From the NCBI RefSeq assembly GCF_007954505.1, contig NZ_CP042412.1:1860001-1924000 (forward strand): 64,000 nucleotides of DNA, given 5' to 3'. Under the pieces are notes generated by a model. The model made no database searches. It was not told where the DNA came from and saw only the letters and a program-made list of their open reading frames with translations. The DNA comes from Microbacterium sp. CBA3102 (lineage in GTDB: Bacteria; Actinomycetota; Actinomycetes; Actinomycetales; Microbacteriaceae). The translations under genes were made by a program, and so were the position numbers. This document shows, piece after piece, positions 23,925-32,934 of this stretch. Numbering within the stretch: the first letter of the stretch is position 1; every line of letters begins with the position of its first letter.

Positions 23925-24032
23925 TCAGCTGCCCGCGAGCTGCTGATCCAGATCCTGGATCGCACGCATCATGCCCAGCAGCGACTCCGACATGTCGTTG
24001 ATACCGTCGACCGCGGTCTTCAGACCCGTCGA
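23925..24032 (-). pseudogene. 3' remnant of a WXG100 gene
   Basis: On the minus strand 35 codons (STGLKTAVDGINDMSESLLG ... DLDQQLAGS) read like the C-terminal helix of a WXG100 protein. An in-frame TGA stands directly upstream (24033-24035), so the first two thirds of the gene, including the WXG turn, are gone. GC content drops sharply at the same point, as expected at a recombination or deletion junction. Confidence 0.55.
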
Positions 24033-24149
24033 TCATATTCGGTAACCCTGTATAAGGTAATATTCTACTCCGAGCGGTCGTCCGCGGTGACTCGCGAAGG
24101 CGCCGATCCGGAGCCGGGGCACAGCAGGGGCGAGTAGCGTGGGACGGTC
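24033..24149. other. Intergenic junction with AT-rich stretch
   Basis: Bases 24033-24068 are strikingly AT-rich for this genome and contain two GGTAA copies 10 bp apart (GGTAACCCTGTATAAGGTAA). They abut the WXG100 remnant. The rest leads to a likely -10 TAGCGT (24135-24140), 9 nt before the next gene. No gene is visible. Confidence 0.5.
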
Positions 24150-24818
24150 ATGAAGGTCATCTCGTACAACCTCCAGAAGCATCGGGCCGCGGGCGAACTC
24201 GCGGCGCTGGTCCGCGAGCACGACCCCGACATCCTCTGCCTCCAGGAGTGCGATGTCCCCGAGCTTCCTGCGCGGATCGGCGATCTCGAACTCGCCGACG
24301 CCACACAGGGCAACCGCCTCGGCCTCGCCCTGTTCTATCGGTCGAGTTCGTACCACCTGCAGTCCATCCGCACGCTCGGGCTGAAGAAGTCGCTGCATGA
24401 CCGGATTGCCAAGCCCGCCCACGAACGCGTGCTCGGTGCGCGACTGCGCGATATCGACGACGGCCGGGACTTCATCGTGGCCTCGTTCCACGCGGCACCG
24501 CTGACCGCGTTGAACTCGTTGCGTCGTCACCAGATCCGCTCCGCGCTCACCGAGCTCGCAGCGCTCGGTGAAGGGCTGCCCCAGCTGATGGTCGGGGACT
24601 ACAACTACCCGATCTTCAAGGAGAACCTCGGACAGGCCGTCCGCAACCACGGCTATGCCCTGTCGCTGAGTGACGACCACACCTACACGCGCTATCGGGT
24701 GTTCCGCGGGCACTACGACTTCGCGACGTCGGCCGGGTTCGAGATCGAACGCATCACGACCCTGCCCCAGGGCGCGAGCGACCACCGTCCGATCCTCGTG
24801 ACGGTCAAGCCCGACTGA
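24150..24818 (+). CDS. Endonuclease/exonuclease/phosphatase family protein
   Basis: 222 residues with the EEP metal-site pattern: LQECD near the N-terminus, GDYNYP in the middle and SDHRP near the C-terminus. The family cleaves phosphodiester bonds in DNA, RNA or lipids; this compact cytosolic version gives no clue to substrate. It sits just before the L13/S9 operon and is probably transcribed separately. Confidence 0.82.
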   Translation: MKVISYNLQKHRAAGELAALVREHDPDILCLQECDVPELPARIGDLELADATQGNRLGLALFYRSSSYHLQSIRTLGLKKSLHDRIAKPAHERVLGARLRDIDDGRDFIVASFHAAPLTALNSLRRHQIRSALTELAALGEGLPQLMVGDYNYPIFKENLGQAVRNHGYALSLSDDHTYTRYRVFRGHYDFATSAGFEIERITTLPQGASDHRPILVTVKPD

Positions 24819-24828
24819 GCAGTGCGGT

Positions 24829-24858
24829 TTGGGCATACCGCACCACGTGGCGTATGAT
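24829..24858 (+). promoter_or_regulatory. Promoter of the rplM-rpsI-glmM operon
   Basis: TTGGGC (24829-24834), 18 bp, TATGAT (24853-24858) gives a near-consensus -10. The transcript would have a leader of about 155 nt before rplM; the leader has several short GC-rich repeats but I recognise no riboswitch or known ribosomal-protein site in it. Confidence 0.65.
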
Positions 24859-25022
24859 TTCCCTTTGGTGCCTTTACCCGCGTGCGGGAGAGGGCATCGT
24901 CCGAACGTGAGCCCTCCACTGGCGTGTTCCCCTCTCTCCCCGCTCGATGAGCCGGAGAGGACGAACCACCCCGGAGTGGGATTCACGAACTTCTCCGTTC
25001 GACACAAGAAAGCAGCACTATC

Positions 25023-25469
25023 GTGACGCGCACTTACACTCCCAAGGCTGGCGAAGTCCAGCGCGATTGGGTCGTCATCGACGCCACCGACGTCGTTCTC
25101 GGCCGCCTCGCCTCGCACGCCGCCACCCTCCTCCGTGGCAAGCACAAGCCGACCTTCGCCAACCACATCGACTCGGGTGACTTCGTCATCATCGTGAACG
25201 CGGAGAAGGTCGCGCTCACCGGTCAGAAGCTCCAGAAGAAGCTGGCTTACCGTCACTCCGGCTACCCGGGTGGTCTGAAGTCGGTCACCTACGCCGAGCT
25301 CCTCGAGAAGAACCCGGTCCGTGCCGTGGAGAAGGCCATCCGTGGCATGCTCCCGAAGAACAGCATCGGCCGCCAGCAGCTGTCCAAGCTCAAGGTGTAC
25401 GTCGGTGCAGAGCACCCGCACGCCGCGCAGCAGCCGACGCCGTACACCCTCGACCAGGTCGCCCAGTAA
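25023..25469 (+). CDS. rplM: 50S ribosomal protein L13
   Basis: 148 residues with the L13 hallmarks [23 protein letters not shown] and the conserved [12 protein letters not shown] start after AAGAAAG. It is cotranscribed with rpsI 27 nt downstream, as in nearly all bacteria. Confidence 0.98.
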   Translation: MTRTYTPKAGEVQRDWVVIDATDVVLGRLASHAATLLRGKHKPTFANHIDSGDFVIIVNAEKVALTGQKLQKKLAYRHSGYPGGLKSVTYAELLEKNPVRAVEKAIRGMLPKNSIGRQQLSKLKVYVGAEHPHAAQQPTPYTLDQVAQ

Positions 25470-25496
25470 GCGCCGTAAAGACTTAAGGACATACTC

Positions 25497-25982
25497 GTGG
25501 CTGACATCCAGGACACCACCGAAACCCCCCAGAACTTCTCGACGTCGACTCCGGAGACCGACGTGGTCGAGGCGGCTCCCCGCCCCGTCCTCAGCGTCCC
25601 CGGTGCCGCTGTCGGCCGTCGTAAGCAGGCCATCGCCCGCGTGCGCATCGTCCCCGGCTCGGGCACGATCACGGTCAACGGCCGCACGATCGAGGACTAC
25701 TTCCCGAACAAGCTGCACCAGCAGCTGATCAACGACCCGTTCACGGTGCTGAACCTCGCCGGTGCATACGACGTCATCGCTCGTATCTCCGGTGGTGGCC
25801 CCTCGGGTCAGGCCGGCGCGCTCCGCCTCGGCATCGCCCGTTCGCTGAACGGCATCGACGAGGAGAACAACCGTCCGACCCTGAAGAAGGCCGGCTTCCT
25901 CTCCCGCGACGCTCGCGTCAAGGAGCGCAAGAAGGCTGGACTCAAGAAGGCCCGCAAGGCGCCTCAGTACTCGAAGCGTTAA
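25497..25982 (+). CDS. rpsI: 30S ribosomal protein S9
   Basis: 161 residues: an actinobacterial-style acidic N-terminal extension of about 35 residues, then the S9 core ([31 protein letters not shown]) and the basic C-terminus ending QYSKR that reaches the P-site tRNA. Confidence 0.98.
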   Translation: MADIQDTTETPQNFSTSTPETDVVEAAPRPVLSVPGAAVGRRKQAIARVRIVPGSGTITVNGRTIEDYFPNKLHQQLINDPFTVLNLAGAYDVIARISGGGPSGQAGALRLGIARSLNGIDEENNRPTLKKAGFLSRDARVKERKKAGLKKARKAPQYSKR

Positions 25983-25996
25983 GGTCCACTGCTCCG

Positions 25997-27355
25997 ATGC
26001 CGATCTTTGGCACGGACGGCGTGCGAGGACTCGCCAATGGCATCCTCACCGCCGACCTGGCGCTCACCCTGGCCCAGGCGACTGCTGTCGTCCTGGGCCA
26101 GGGCCGTACTGCGGAGGCCCGCAAGGCCGAGGGCAAGCGACTCACCGCAGTTGTCGCCCGGGACCCCCGGGTCTCCGGACACTTTCTGACCGCGGCCGTC
26201 TCCGCAGGTCTCGCCTCCTCGGGCGTCGATGTGCTCGAAGCAGGGGTCATCCCCACGCCGGCGCTCGCGTTCCTGGTGGCCGACCGCGATGCCGACTTCG
26301 GCGTCATGATCTCGGCGTCGCACAACGCGGCCCCCGACAACGGCATCAAGATCTTCGCCAGAGGCGGACGCAAGCTCCCCGACGTGGTCGAGCAGCGCAT
26401 CGAAGAGGCCATGCACGGGGAGATGCTGCGTCCCACCGGCGCCGGTGTCGGTCGGATCGACCGGTTCTCCGACGCTGAGGACCGCTACGTCGTGCACCTT
26501 CTCGGCTCACTGCCGAACCGTCTGAACGGCATCCACGTCGTGCTCGACTGCGCCCACGGCGCGGCCTCCGGTGTGTCGCCGGAGACGTTCCGCGATGCGG
26601 GTGCCGAAGTCACCGTCATCGGAGCGGACCCTGACGGCTGGAACATCAACGACGGGGTCGGTTCGACCCACCTCGACAACCTCGCCGAGGCCGTCGTGCG
26701 TCTGGGAGCCGACATCGGCATCGCCCACGACGGCGACGCCGACCGATGCCTGGCCGTCGACGCCGAGGGCAAGGTCATCGACGGAGACCAGATCATGGCG
26801 ATCCTCGCGGTGTCGATGAAGGAGCGCGGCCACCTCACCGACGACACCCTCGTCGCGACCGTGATGAGCAACCTCGGACTCCACGTCGCGATGCGCGAGC
26901 ACGGGATCACGATCCGGCAGACCGCTGTCGGCGACCGGTATGTGCTCGAGGACATGAACGAGGGCGGGTACGCCCTCGGTGGCGAGCAGTCGGGTCATGT
27001 CATCATGAGCGAGTATGCGACCACGGGGGACGGCATCCTCACGGGTCTTCACCTCGTCGCGGAGATGGCGCGGCAGAAGAAGACGATCGCCGAGCTCGCC
27101 TCGGTGATGACCGTCTACCCGCAGGTGCTCATCAACGTGCGCGACGTCGACAAGGACCGCGTCTCCGAAGACGAGGTCGTGCAGCAGGCCGTGCGCGACA
27201 TCGAGACCGAGCTGGGAGACACCGGCCGCGTGCTGCTGCGCAAGTCCGGCACCGAGCCGCTCGTCCGCGTCATGGTGGAGGCGGCCGACGCCGAGTCGGT
27301 GCACGCCTACGCAGGACGCCTGGCGGAGGTCGTCCAGGAGCGTCTCGCGCTCTGA
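25997..27355 (+). CDS. glmM: Phosphoglucosamine mutase GlmM
   Basis: 452 residues, normal for GlmM. The phosphoserine is Ser108 in [12 protein letters not shown], the metal loop is DGDADR, and the phosphate-binding tail is [14 protein letters not shown]. It converts glucosamine-6-phosphate to glucosamine-1-phosphate for UDP-GlcNAc and peptidoglycan. It is cotranscribed with rpsI (14-nt gap); glmS, the preceding step, lies 6.6 kb downstream. Confidence 0.97.
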   Translation: MPIFGTDGVRGLANGILTADLALTLAQATAVVLGQGRTAEARKAEGKRLTAVVARDPRVSGHFLTAAVSAGLASSGVDVLEAGVIPTPALAFLVADRDADFGVMISASHNAAPDNGIKIFARGGRKLPDVVEQRIEEAMHGEMLRPTGAGVGRIDRFSDAEDRYVVHLLGSLPNRLNGIHVVLDCAHGAASGVSPETFRDAGAEVTVIGADPDGWNINDGVGSTHLDNLAEAVVRLGADIGIAHDGDADRCLAVDAEGKVIDGDQIMAILAVSMKERGHLTDDTLVATVMSNLGLHVAMREHGITIRQTAVGDRYVLEDMNEGGYALGGEQSGHVIMSEYATTGDGILTGLHLVAEMARQKKTIAELASVMTVYPQVLINVRDVDKDRVSEDEVVQQAVRDIETELGDTGRVLLRKSGTEPLVRVMVEAADAESVHAYAGRLAEVVQERLAL

Positions 27356-27371
27356 GGCCCGTAGTCCTTCG

Positions 27372-27408
27372 GAACCGGTCGGTCGCTGATACAGCGTCCG
27401 GCCGGTTC
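27372..27408. terminator. Terminator between glmM and a converging gene
   Basis: GAACCGG/CCGGTTC outer stem and CGCTG/CAGCG inner stem form a two-part hairpin, followed by TTCGTT. It lies between two convergent stops. Confidence 0.65.
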
Positions 27409-27433
27409 TTCGTTCACCGCGAGGACCCCTTCT

Positions 27434-28885
27434 CTAGGGGGCCGCGCAGATCCGGTAGAGATCGCTGTCGACGAGCGTCTCGGTCGTGCACGCGAGACCT
27501 GTGAGCCGGGGAACGCCCGCCATCGCTGGCGCATCGAAGAGGCCGACATGCGCGCCGGTGAGCACGATGGGCGGGACGGCCGCGCCCCACGGATCCGCGG
27601 CGAGCCACTCCACGCCGTTTTCGGTGACCCAGGCGGTCAGCGGCACGACGGCGGCTCGCTGACGCTCGAGGGTGAGCGCCCGAGGCTCGAACGACGACGC
27701 GACGTGCACGGCAGCGCCCCCGGCGACGACGGCGGCCAGGAGCGACGCGGCGACGACACCGAAGATGCGCAGGACGCCGCGTCGGGGAAGTCGCGCGACA
27801 GACCAGACGGCGACGGCGGCGATGACCGGGAAGAACGCATAGACGGCGGGGGCGGGGTGCCGCACCCACAGCGGCAGCCGCGAGGCCGTCGCCCACCAGC
27901 CGATGAAGGCGAGTGCGCCGACGAGCGCCGTGAGGGCGTACGCGATCACGACGCGCTCGGTCTCCGTCGCGGTGCGCCACCGCCGGACGATGCCGACCAC
28001 GGCGAGGGCGACGGCCAGGAGGGCGCCGAGCACGGCGAGTGCCGGAGGCAGGGACCAGGAGCCGGCGAGGGTGTCGAGCTTCTGCAGCACCGTGGTCGCC
28101 GCGTCGTCCTGGCCGCCGCTCCGGATGAAGTAGGCGAGGTCGCGCAGGTGCTTCACGTAGCCCGAGAAGCCGAGCGAGACCAGGGCCGCCAGTTCGACGA
28201 GCAGTGTCGGTACGGCGACCAGCAGCAGCGGCAGCCACGATCGCCGCAGCGTCTCGCGAACCCGTGCCCACCCTGCGCCGTCCGAGAGCACCCACAGGGC
28301 CACGGCGAAGGCCGGGAGGACGAGGATCGCGATGAGCTTCGTCTGGATCGCCAGCCCGATGAAGAGACCGGCCAGCCACGCCCGGCGGGGGAGCACGAGG
28401 AGCGCCCAGACGATCAGGGCCGCCGCGGGGATCTCGCCGAGGAGGTCGGCCGGCCCCTGGATCGGGGAGATTCCGGCGTCGGCGGTGAAGGCGAGGGGCA
28501 CGGCCACGGCGAGCAGCGCAGCCCAGCGACCGCCGATGCGTCGTCCGAGCACCGCGAGACCCAGGAGCAGCACGATCCAGAAGCCCAGCGGGACGAGCCG
28601 GGAGGCCAGCACCGGATCGATACCGGTCGCGAGGAGTGCAGCGACCGGGAGGAGCACGACCGGTCCCGTGGAGATGCGCGGGTCGAACGGAGTCATGGTC
28701 GAGCCGGAGAGCGCGCCGTCGCTGGAGTATCCGAGCCCGTCGAGCAGATTGCGGGGGACGGTGAGGTTGAAGGCCTCATCCTCCCAGAACGGCCACACCA
28801 CGAGACTGTGCCAGGCGACGATGACGTGCCCGATCAGCAAGGCGGCCGCGGCCACCCAGAACACGATCGTGCGTGCGCGGGTCAT
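27434..28885 (-). CDS. Membrane glycosyltransferase-like protein (GT39/ArnT type)
   Basis: 483 residues with about eleven transmembrane helices. The first outer loop carries WEDEAFNLTVPRNLLDG, the acidic DE motif used by lipid-linked-sugar-dependent GT-C transferases. ATG 28885 overlaps the stop of the GT2 gene, which would make the polyprenyl-phosphate sugar donor. The acceptor, a surface glycan or protein, is unknown. Confidence 0.75.
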   Translation of the reverse strand: MTRARTIVFWVAAAALLIGHVIVAWHSLVVWPFWEDEAFNLTVPRNLLDGLGYSSDGALSGSTMTPFDPRISTGPVVLLPVAALLATGIDPVLASRLVPLGFWIVLLLGLAVLGRRIGGRWAALLAVAVPLAFTADAGISPIQGPADLLGEIPAAALIVWALLVLPRRAWLAGLFIGLAIQTKLIAILVLPAFAVALWVLSDGAGWARVRETLRRSWLPLLLVAVPTLLVELAALVSLGFSGYVKHLRDLAYFIRSGGQDDAATTVLQKLDTLAGSWSLPPALAVLGALLAVALAVVGIVRRWRTATETERVVIAYALTALVGALAFIGWWATASRLPLWVRHPAPAVYAFFPVIAAVAVWSVARLPRRGVLRIFGVVAASLLAAVVAGGAAVHVASSFEPRALTLERQRAAVVPLTAWVTENGVEWLAADPWGAAVPPIVLTGAHVGLFDAPAMAGVPRLTGLACTTETLVDSDLYRICAAP

Positions 28886-29667
28886 CGCGCGACGGTCTCC
28901 GGTCGATGGATGTTGCGCAGCGGAGCGGACGGCCGCAGGGAGAGTTCCCACGCTTCGACGAGGGCGGTGCGGACGAAAAGGCGCAGGCGCTTCGGGGGGA
29001 GAGCGACGGTGCTCCCGCGTCCCCACATCGTGCCGGTGGCGGAAGCGCCGCGGCGGGGGACGCTGTCGACTCGAAGGTAGCGCACCGTGAACCCCGCGCG
29101 GGCCTCGGCCAGAGAGAAGTGCACGTGCGGCACCGATGCATCCGGTGGGGTGGCCTCGACCAGGGCCCGCAGGGCTGGCGTGCGGTACGCCCGCAGCGGG
29201 GTGTTCACATCCGGGATCCGGCGCCCGGCGGCCAGCGCGATCACAAGACCGACGGCTCCCGTGAGCACCTTGCGGTACCAGGGGTCCGTGCGTCCGTCGC
29301 GGACGCCGTGGACGACATCGGCGCTCTCGGCGTCGAGCGCGGCGAGCAGCCGGGGGAAATCGCGGCCGTGGAACTGCCCGTCGCCGTCCACGTGCACGAG
29401 CACATCGGGCTCCACTGCAAGCCCGGCGCGATAGGCCGCGAGTGCGGTCGGACCGTGCCCGCGGTTGAGCGGCTGCACCTCGACCGCGACGTCCTCGACG
29501 TCGTCGAACACGGTGGCGGTCCCATCGGTCGAGCGGTCGTCCGCGATATGGAACGTCACGCGGTCGACCACCGGAGACAAGGAGTCGCGGATCTCGTCGA
29601 TGAAGTCGCGGATGCCTTCGGCCTCGTTGTAGGCGGGCATGACGACGGCGAGGTGGCGGAGGGTCAC
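28882..29667 (-). CDS. Family 2 glycosyltransferase (polyprenyl-phosphate type)
   Basis: 261 residues with a GT-A fold: AVVMPAYNEAEGI, IADDRSTDGT and the metal motif HVDGDGQF. It resembles dolichol- or polyprenyl-phosphate mannose/glucose synthases, though the C-terminal membrane domain of some members is absent. GTG 29667. It is divergent from a GtrA-type flippase and coupled to the GT-C gene, a typical set for glycan decoration. Confidence 0.85.
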   Translation of the reverse strand: MTLRHLAVVMPAYNEAEGIRDFIDEIRDSLSPVVDRVTFHIADDRSTDGTATVFDDVEDVAVEVQPLNRGHGPTALAAYRAGLAVEPDVLVHVDGDGQFHGRDFPRLLAALDAESADVVHGVRDGRTDPWYRKVLTGAVGLVIALAAGRRIPDVNTPLRAYRTPALRALVEATPPDASVPHVHFSLAEARAGFTVRYLRVDSVPRRGASATGTMWGRGSTVALPPKRLRLFVRTALVEAWELSLRPSAPLRNIHRPETVAR

Positions 29668-29721
29668 GGGGTCCTTGGGGTGGCGAGGTGCGCGGGGATC
29701 AGGAAGTAGCCTAGTTGAGCT

Positions 29722-30165
29722 ATGGATCTTCCCACCCGACTGCGTCGGCTCGCCGGCGTCGGCAGCCGGTTCCTGGTCGTGGGCGCGCTGAGCACTCTCA
29801 TCGAGGTGGGGGTCTTCAACCTCCTGGTGTTCGTGTGGGGCTGGGATGTCGTCGCCGCGAAGATCGTGGCTTCACTGGTCGCGCTCGTCAACGCCTACAT
29901 CGGCAACCGGGAGTGGACCTTCCGGCACCGTGATCGGCGGGGGAGGACCGCGGAGGTCGTGTTGTTCCTCGCCACGAACGCCGTCTGCACCGCCCTGGGC
30001 GCTGTTCTCGTCTGGGTGGGAGTCGAAGGCGTGGAGGCGATTCTCGGACGAGAGCCGGGCGCTGTCGCGGTCAACCTCGTGAACCTGACGAGCATCGTGA
30101 TCGTGGTTCTGCTGCGCTTCGTGCTTTATCACGGCATCGTCTTCCGGGCGTCCCCGAAGCCGTGA
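29722..30165 (+). CDS. GtrA family membrane protein
   Basis: 147 residues with four transmembrane helices and the GtrA features FLVVGALSTLIEVGVFNLL and NREWTFRH. GtrA proteins flip or assist flipping of undecaprenyl-phosphate sugars made by GT2 partners such as the divergent gene here. A TAGCCT box lies 9 nt before ATG, suggesting a leaderless or nearly leaderless message. Confidence 0.88.
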   Translation: MDLPTRLRRLAGVGSRFLVVGALSTLIEVGVFNLLVFVWGWDVVAAKIVASLVALVNAYIGNREWTFRHRDRRGRTAEVVLFLATNAVCTALGAVLVWVGVEGVEAILGREPGAVAVNLVNLTSIVIVVLLRFVLYHGIVFRASPKP

Positions 30166-30384
30166 CGATCACTCCGTGACCGCGGCGCCGGCGCGCGCGC
30201 GACGGCGATGACGTCGTCGATATGCCAGGAGGAGGACGATCACTCGGGCGGAGGCGGGGAGGCCGACGTCCGAGAGACCTATTTCAGGGAGGGCTGACAC
30301 AGGGGGATTTCGGAGAAGACGATCGCACTCGCGCCACGGCGCCGACGTGCACTGGCCGCGACGGTCGACGCAGGAGCCTGGATC
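30166..30384 (+). other. Gap before the dehydratase, including its likely N-terminus
   Basis: The frame of the next gene is open back to 30298 without ATG, GTG or TTG. The codons read ISEKTIALAPRRRRALAA from an ATT at 30307, with GGGAGG at 30286-30291. Those basic residues and the start of the first membrane helix belong to the family, so translation probably begins here at a rare codon. In the first 130 bases I see no gene. Confidence 0.4.
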
Positions 30385-31584
30385 GTGGGCATCCTCGCCG
30401 CCGTCGTGCTGCGATTCGAGTTCGAGCCGACGCTGGCGGGATGGGCATCCACGGTCGTGCTTGCCTTGACGGCGGCGGCGATCCAGGTGGGCATCGGGTT
30501 CTCCCTGCGTTTCTACCTCGGGCGCTTCACCTACGGGTCGTTCGAGGAGGTGCGCAATCTCGCGGCTGCGGTGAGCGCGCTGGCGCTGGTGCTCGCGGTG
30601 GCGGTCATCATCCTGGGGCCCTTCATCGGTGTCCCCCGGGGGACCGTCCTGCTCGCCTTCCCCTTCGTGCTCCTGCTGATGTTCGGCGTCCGTTACGCGG
30701 CCCGCCTGTTCATCGAACGGTCGCGCAAGCCGGACGACGCCGCGGATCCTGCGGTCGTCATCGGTGCCGGCCACGTCGCCGACACGCTGCTGCACAACGT
30801 CACCACCGACCCGTCCTCGCCCATCCGGCCGGTCGGGATCCTCCACGACGATCCGGGCAAACGGCACCTCCGGCTACGGGGCGTCCCGGTGCTCGGCCGC
30901 ACCGATCAGATCGCGGAGATCGCGGCGCGCACGGGAGCGAAGGTCCTCGTCATCGCGATCGGACGCGCGGATGCGGCGCTGCTGCGTCGACTGACGGACG
31001 ATGCGGAGGCGGCGGGCCTCAGAGTCGTCGTCATCCCGACCCTGAGTAGCATGGTGAGCGGCGAGGAATCGCCCGGGGACGTGCGCGACATCAGCATCGA
31101 GGACCTGATCGGGCGCCATCCCGTCGACACGAATGTCGAGTTGATCGCCGGGTACATCACAGGGCGCCGTGTGCTGGCCACCGGCGCCGGCGGATCGATC
31201 GGCTCGGAGCTGTGCCGCCAACTCGTCAAGTACGGGCCGAGCGAGCTGATGATGCTCGACCGCGACGAGACCGGCCTGCAGATGGCGCAGCTCGGAACGG
31301 CGGGCCACGGCCTGCTCGACACCAGAGATGTGGTGCTCGCCGACATCCGCGACAGCGCTGCCCTCTTCGAGATCTTCCGCGACCGCCAGCCCGAGGTGAT
31401 CTTCCACGCCGCCGCGCTCAAGCATCTGCCCATGCTCGAGCAGTATCCGGACGAAGCCTGGAAGACCAACGTCATCGGCACGCTCAACGTGCTCGACGCC
31501 GCACGCGAGGCGGGAGTGAGCACCTTCATCAACATCTCGACCGACAAGGCAGCGAACCCGACCAGCGTGCTCGGGAGGGCATGA
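30385..31584 (+). pseudogene. Truncated nucleotide-sugar dehydratase/epimerase (CapD/WbpM-like)
   Basis: The frame encodes four N-terminal transmembrane helices, a CoA-binding-like Rossmann domain (VIGAGHVADTLL) and the first half of the SDR domain (TGAGGSIGSELCRQL, HAAALKHLPMLEQYP, STDKAANPTSVLGR). Family members run to about 600 residues; here the frame stops right after VLGRA at about 400. The lysine of the MxxxK catalytic motif would lie in the next few residues and is lost. The break coincides with the truncated end of vanZ on the other strand. First standard start GTG 30385; translation may begin at ATT 30307. Confidence 0.75.
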
Positions 31585-31918
31585 AGCCCTGCACCGACTC
31601 GATCACCGCACTCATCAGTGCGCCGATGACGACGATCTGCCAGAGTCGCAGACGCGGCAGTGCGAAGGCGAGCAGCAGACCCACGGGCACGAACAGCGAG
31701 ACGTTCGCGAGCACCTCCAGCACCACGGCACTCGGGCGGTACGGGGCGATGCCCGCGTCGGCGACCCACCGGGCCATGATGCCGACCAGACCGGTGACCT
31801 TCTCGGAGACCGTCGCCGGCAGCCAGACGGTGAACCCCACGAAGAGGAGGTAGCCGACGAGCGCCACCCGTGCGATCAGCACTCCGCCGGGGACGGGGGC
31901 GAGGCGGGGGGAAGGCAT
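31529..31918 (-). CDS. VanZ family protein, C-terminally truncated
   Basis: 129 residues. Three hydrophobic helices and the VanZ pattern (NVSLFVPVGLLLAFALP, ALMSAVIESVQGFMPSR) are clear up to about residue 116. The expected RxxDxxDxxxNxxGxxxG continuation is replaced by WSGSLPCRSRC, encoded antisense to the dehydratase. The 3' end has therefore been replaced at the junction near 31570-31580. VanZ proteins are linked to teicoplanin resistance and envelope lipids; this copy may be inactive. Confidence 0.7.
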   Translation of the reverse strand: MPSPRLAPVPGGVLIARVALVGYLLFVGFTVWLPATVSEKVTGLVGIMARWVADAGIAPYRPSAVVLEVLANVSLFVPVGLLLAFALPRLRLWQIVVIGALMSAVIESVQGFMPSRARWSGSLPCRSRC

Positions 31919-31922
31919 GCCG

Positions 31923-32897
31923 TCATGGTAGCCGCGGCGGCTCCTCGATGCTCTCAGTCTCGATCGGGGTCCCGTTCAGATGCTCGATGTAGCGGAGCAG
32001 CACTCCCTCGCGCAGCGCCCACGGCGACACTTCGAGCTCCTCCAGTTCGAGCGCGGTCATCGCCACGTGCAGCGACACGGCCGCGGCCACGATCTGGAAG
32101 GTCCGGTCGGGGGTGATCCCCGGCAGTTCCTGTCTGGCCGACGCGGGAAGGCGCGCGAGCCGGGGGATCCACGAGCCGAGCGACGCCCGCGGCAGCAGCA
32201 TGCGTTCGCTCCCCGACCATCCCGGCGCCGGATAGCCGACCAGGCGGGCGAGCGAGCGGATCGCCTTCGAGGAACCCACCACGTGATCGGGACGGGGGAG
32301 GGCGACGAATCGGGGCAGGACGGTCGCGATGGTCGCCTCCGCGTGCGCGCGCAGTCTCTCGACGTCCGCCTCGCCGGGCGGGTCGTTCGGGAGGTACTGC
32401 ACCGTCATGCGCCCGGCTCCGAGGGGCACGGACGCGGCGGCGTCGGGCATCTCCTCCGCTCCGGCCGCGATCTCCAGAGAGCCCCCGCCGATGTCGAGCA
32501 GCAGCAGCTGTCCGGCCGACCAGCCGAACCAGCGCCGCACGGCGAGGAAGGTCAGCTCCGCCTCGGTCTCGCCGTCGAGCACCTGCAGGGGTTGCCCCAG
32601 AGCGGCCTCGATGCGGGCGATGACCGCCGCGCCGTTGCGGGCGTCACGCACCGCGCTGGTCGCGGTGGCCAGGAGGGCGTCGACGCGCTCGGCCTCGGCG
32701 ACGCGGCGGGCCTGAGTGACCGCGGTCTCGAGCGCCTGCACGCCCTCCTCCGAGATCGCGCCGTCGGGTGTGAGGTAGCGCATGAGGCGCAGCACCGTCC
32801 TGTCGCTCGTCGTCGCGAGCGGACGTCCACCGGGGCGGACGTCGGCCGCCAGCATGTGAACGGTGTTTGATCCGATGTCGAGGACTCCCAGGCGCAC
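31923..32897 (-). CDS. Ppx/GppA phosphatase family protein
   Basis: 324 residues of the actin-like ASKHA fold with phosphate loops [10 protein letters not shown] and [10 protein letters not shown]. The family hydrolyses polyphosphate or pppGpp; short actinobacterial versions act mainly as exopolyphosphatases. GTG 32897. It may be cotranscribed with vanZ 4 nt downstream. The divergent coaA promoter overlaps its start region. Confidence 0.88.
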   Translation of the reverse strand: MRLGVLDIGSNTVHMLAADVRPGGRPLATTSDRTVLRLMRYLTPDGAISEEGVQALETAVTQARRVAEAERVDALLATATSAVRDARNGAAVIARIEAALGQPLQVLDGETEAELTFLAVRRWFGWSAGQLLLLDIGGGSLEIAAGAEEMPDAAASVPLGAGRMTVQYLPNDPPGEADVERLRAHAEATIATVLPRFVALPRPDHVVGSSKAIRSLARLVGYPAPGWSGSERMLLPRASLGSWIPRLARLPASARQELPGITPDRTFQIVAAAVSLHVAMTALELEELEVSPWALREGVLLRYIEHLNGTPIETESIEEPPRLP

Positions 32898-32934
32898 GGA
32901 AAGAGACTACTCGCGCCCGGATACGATGTACTGC

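Noticed and set aside
30169..30280. Basic, partly hydrophobic C-terminus-like frame on the minus strand (RVIVLLLAYRRR)
   Set aside because: No domain upstream in that frame and it is antisense to the dehydratase; no evidence that it is a gene remnant.
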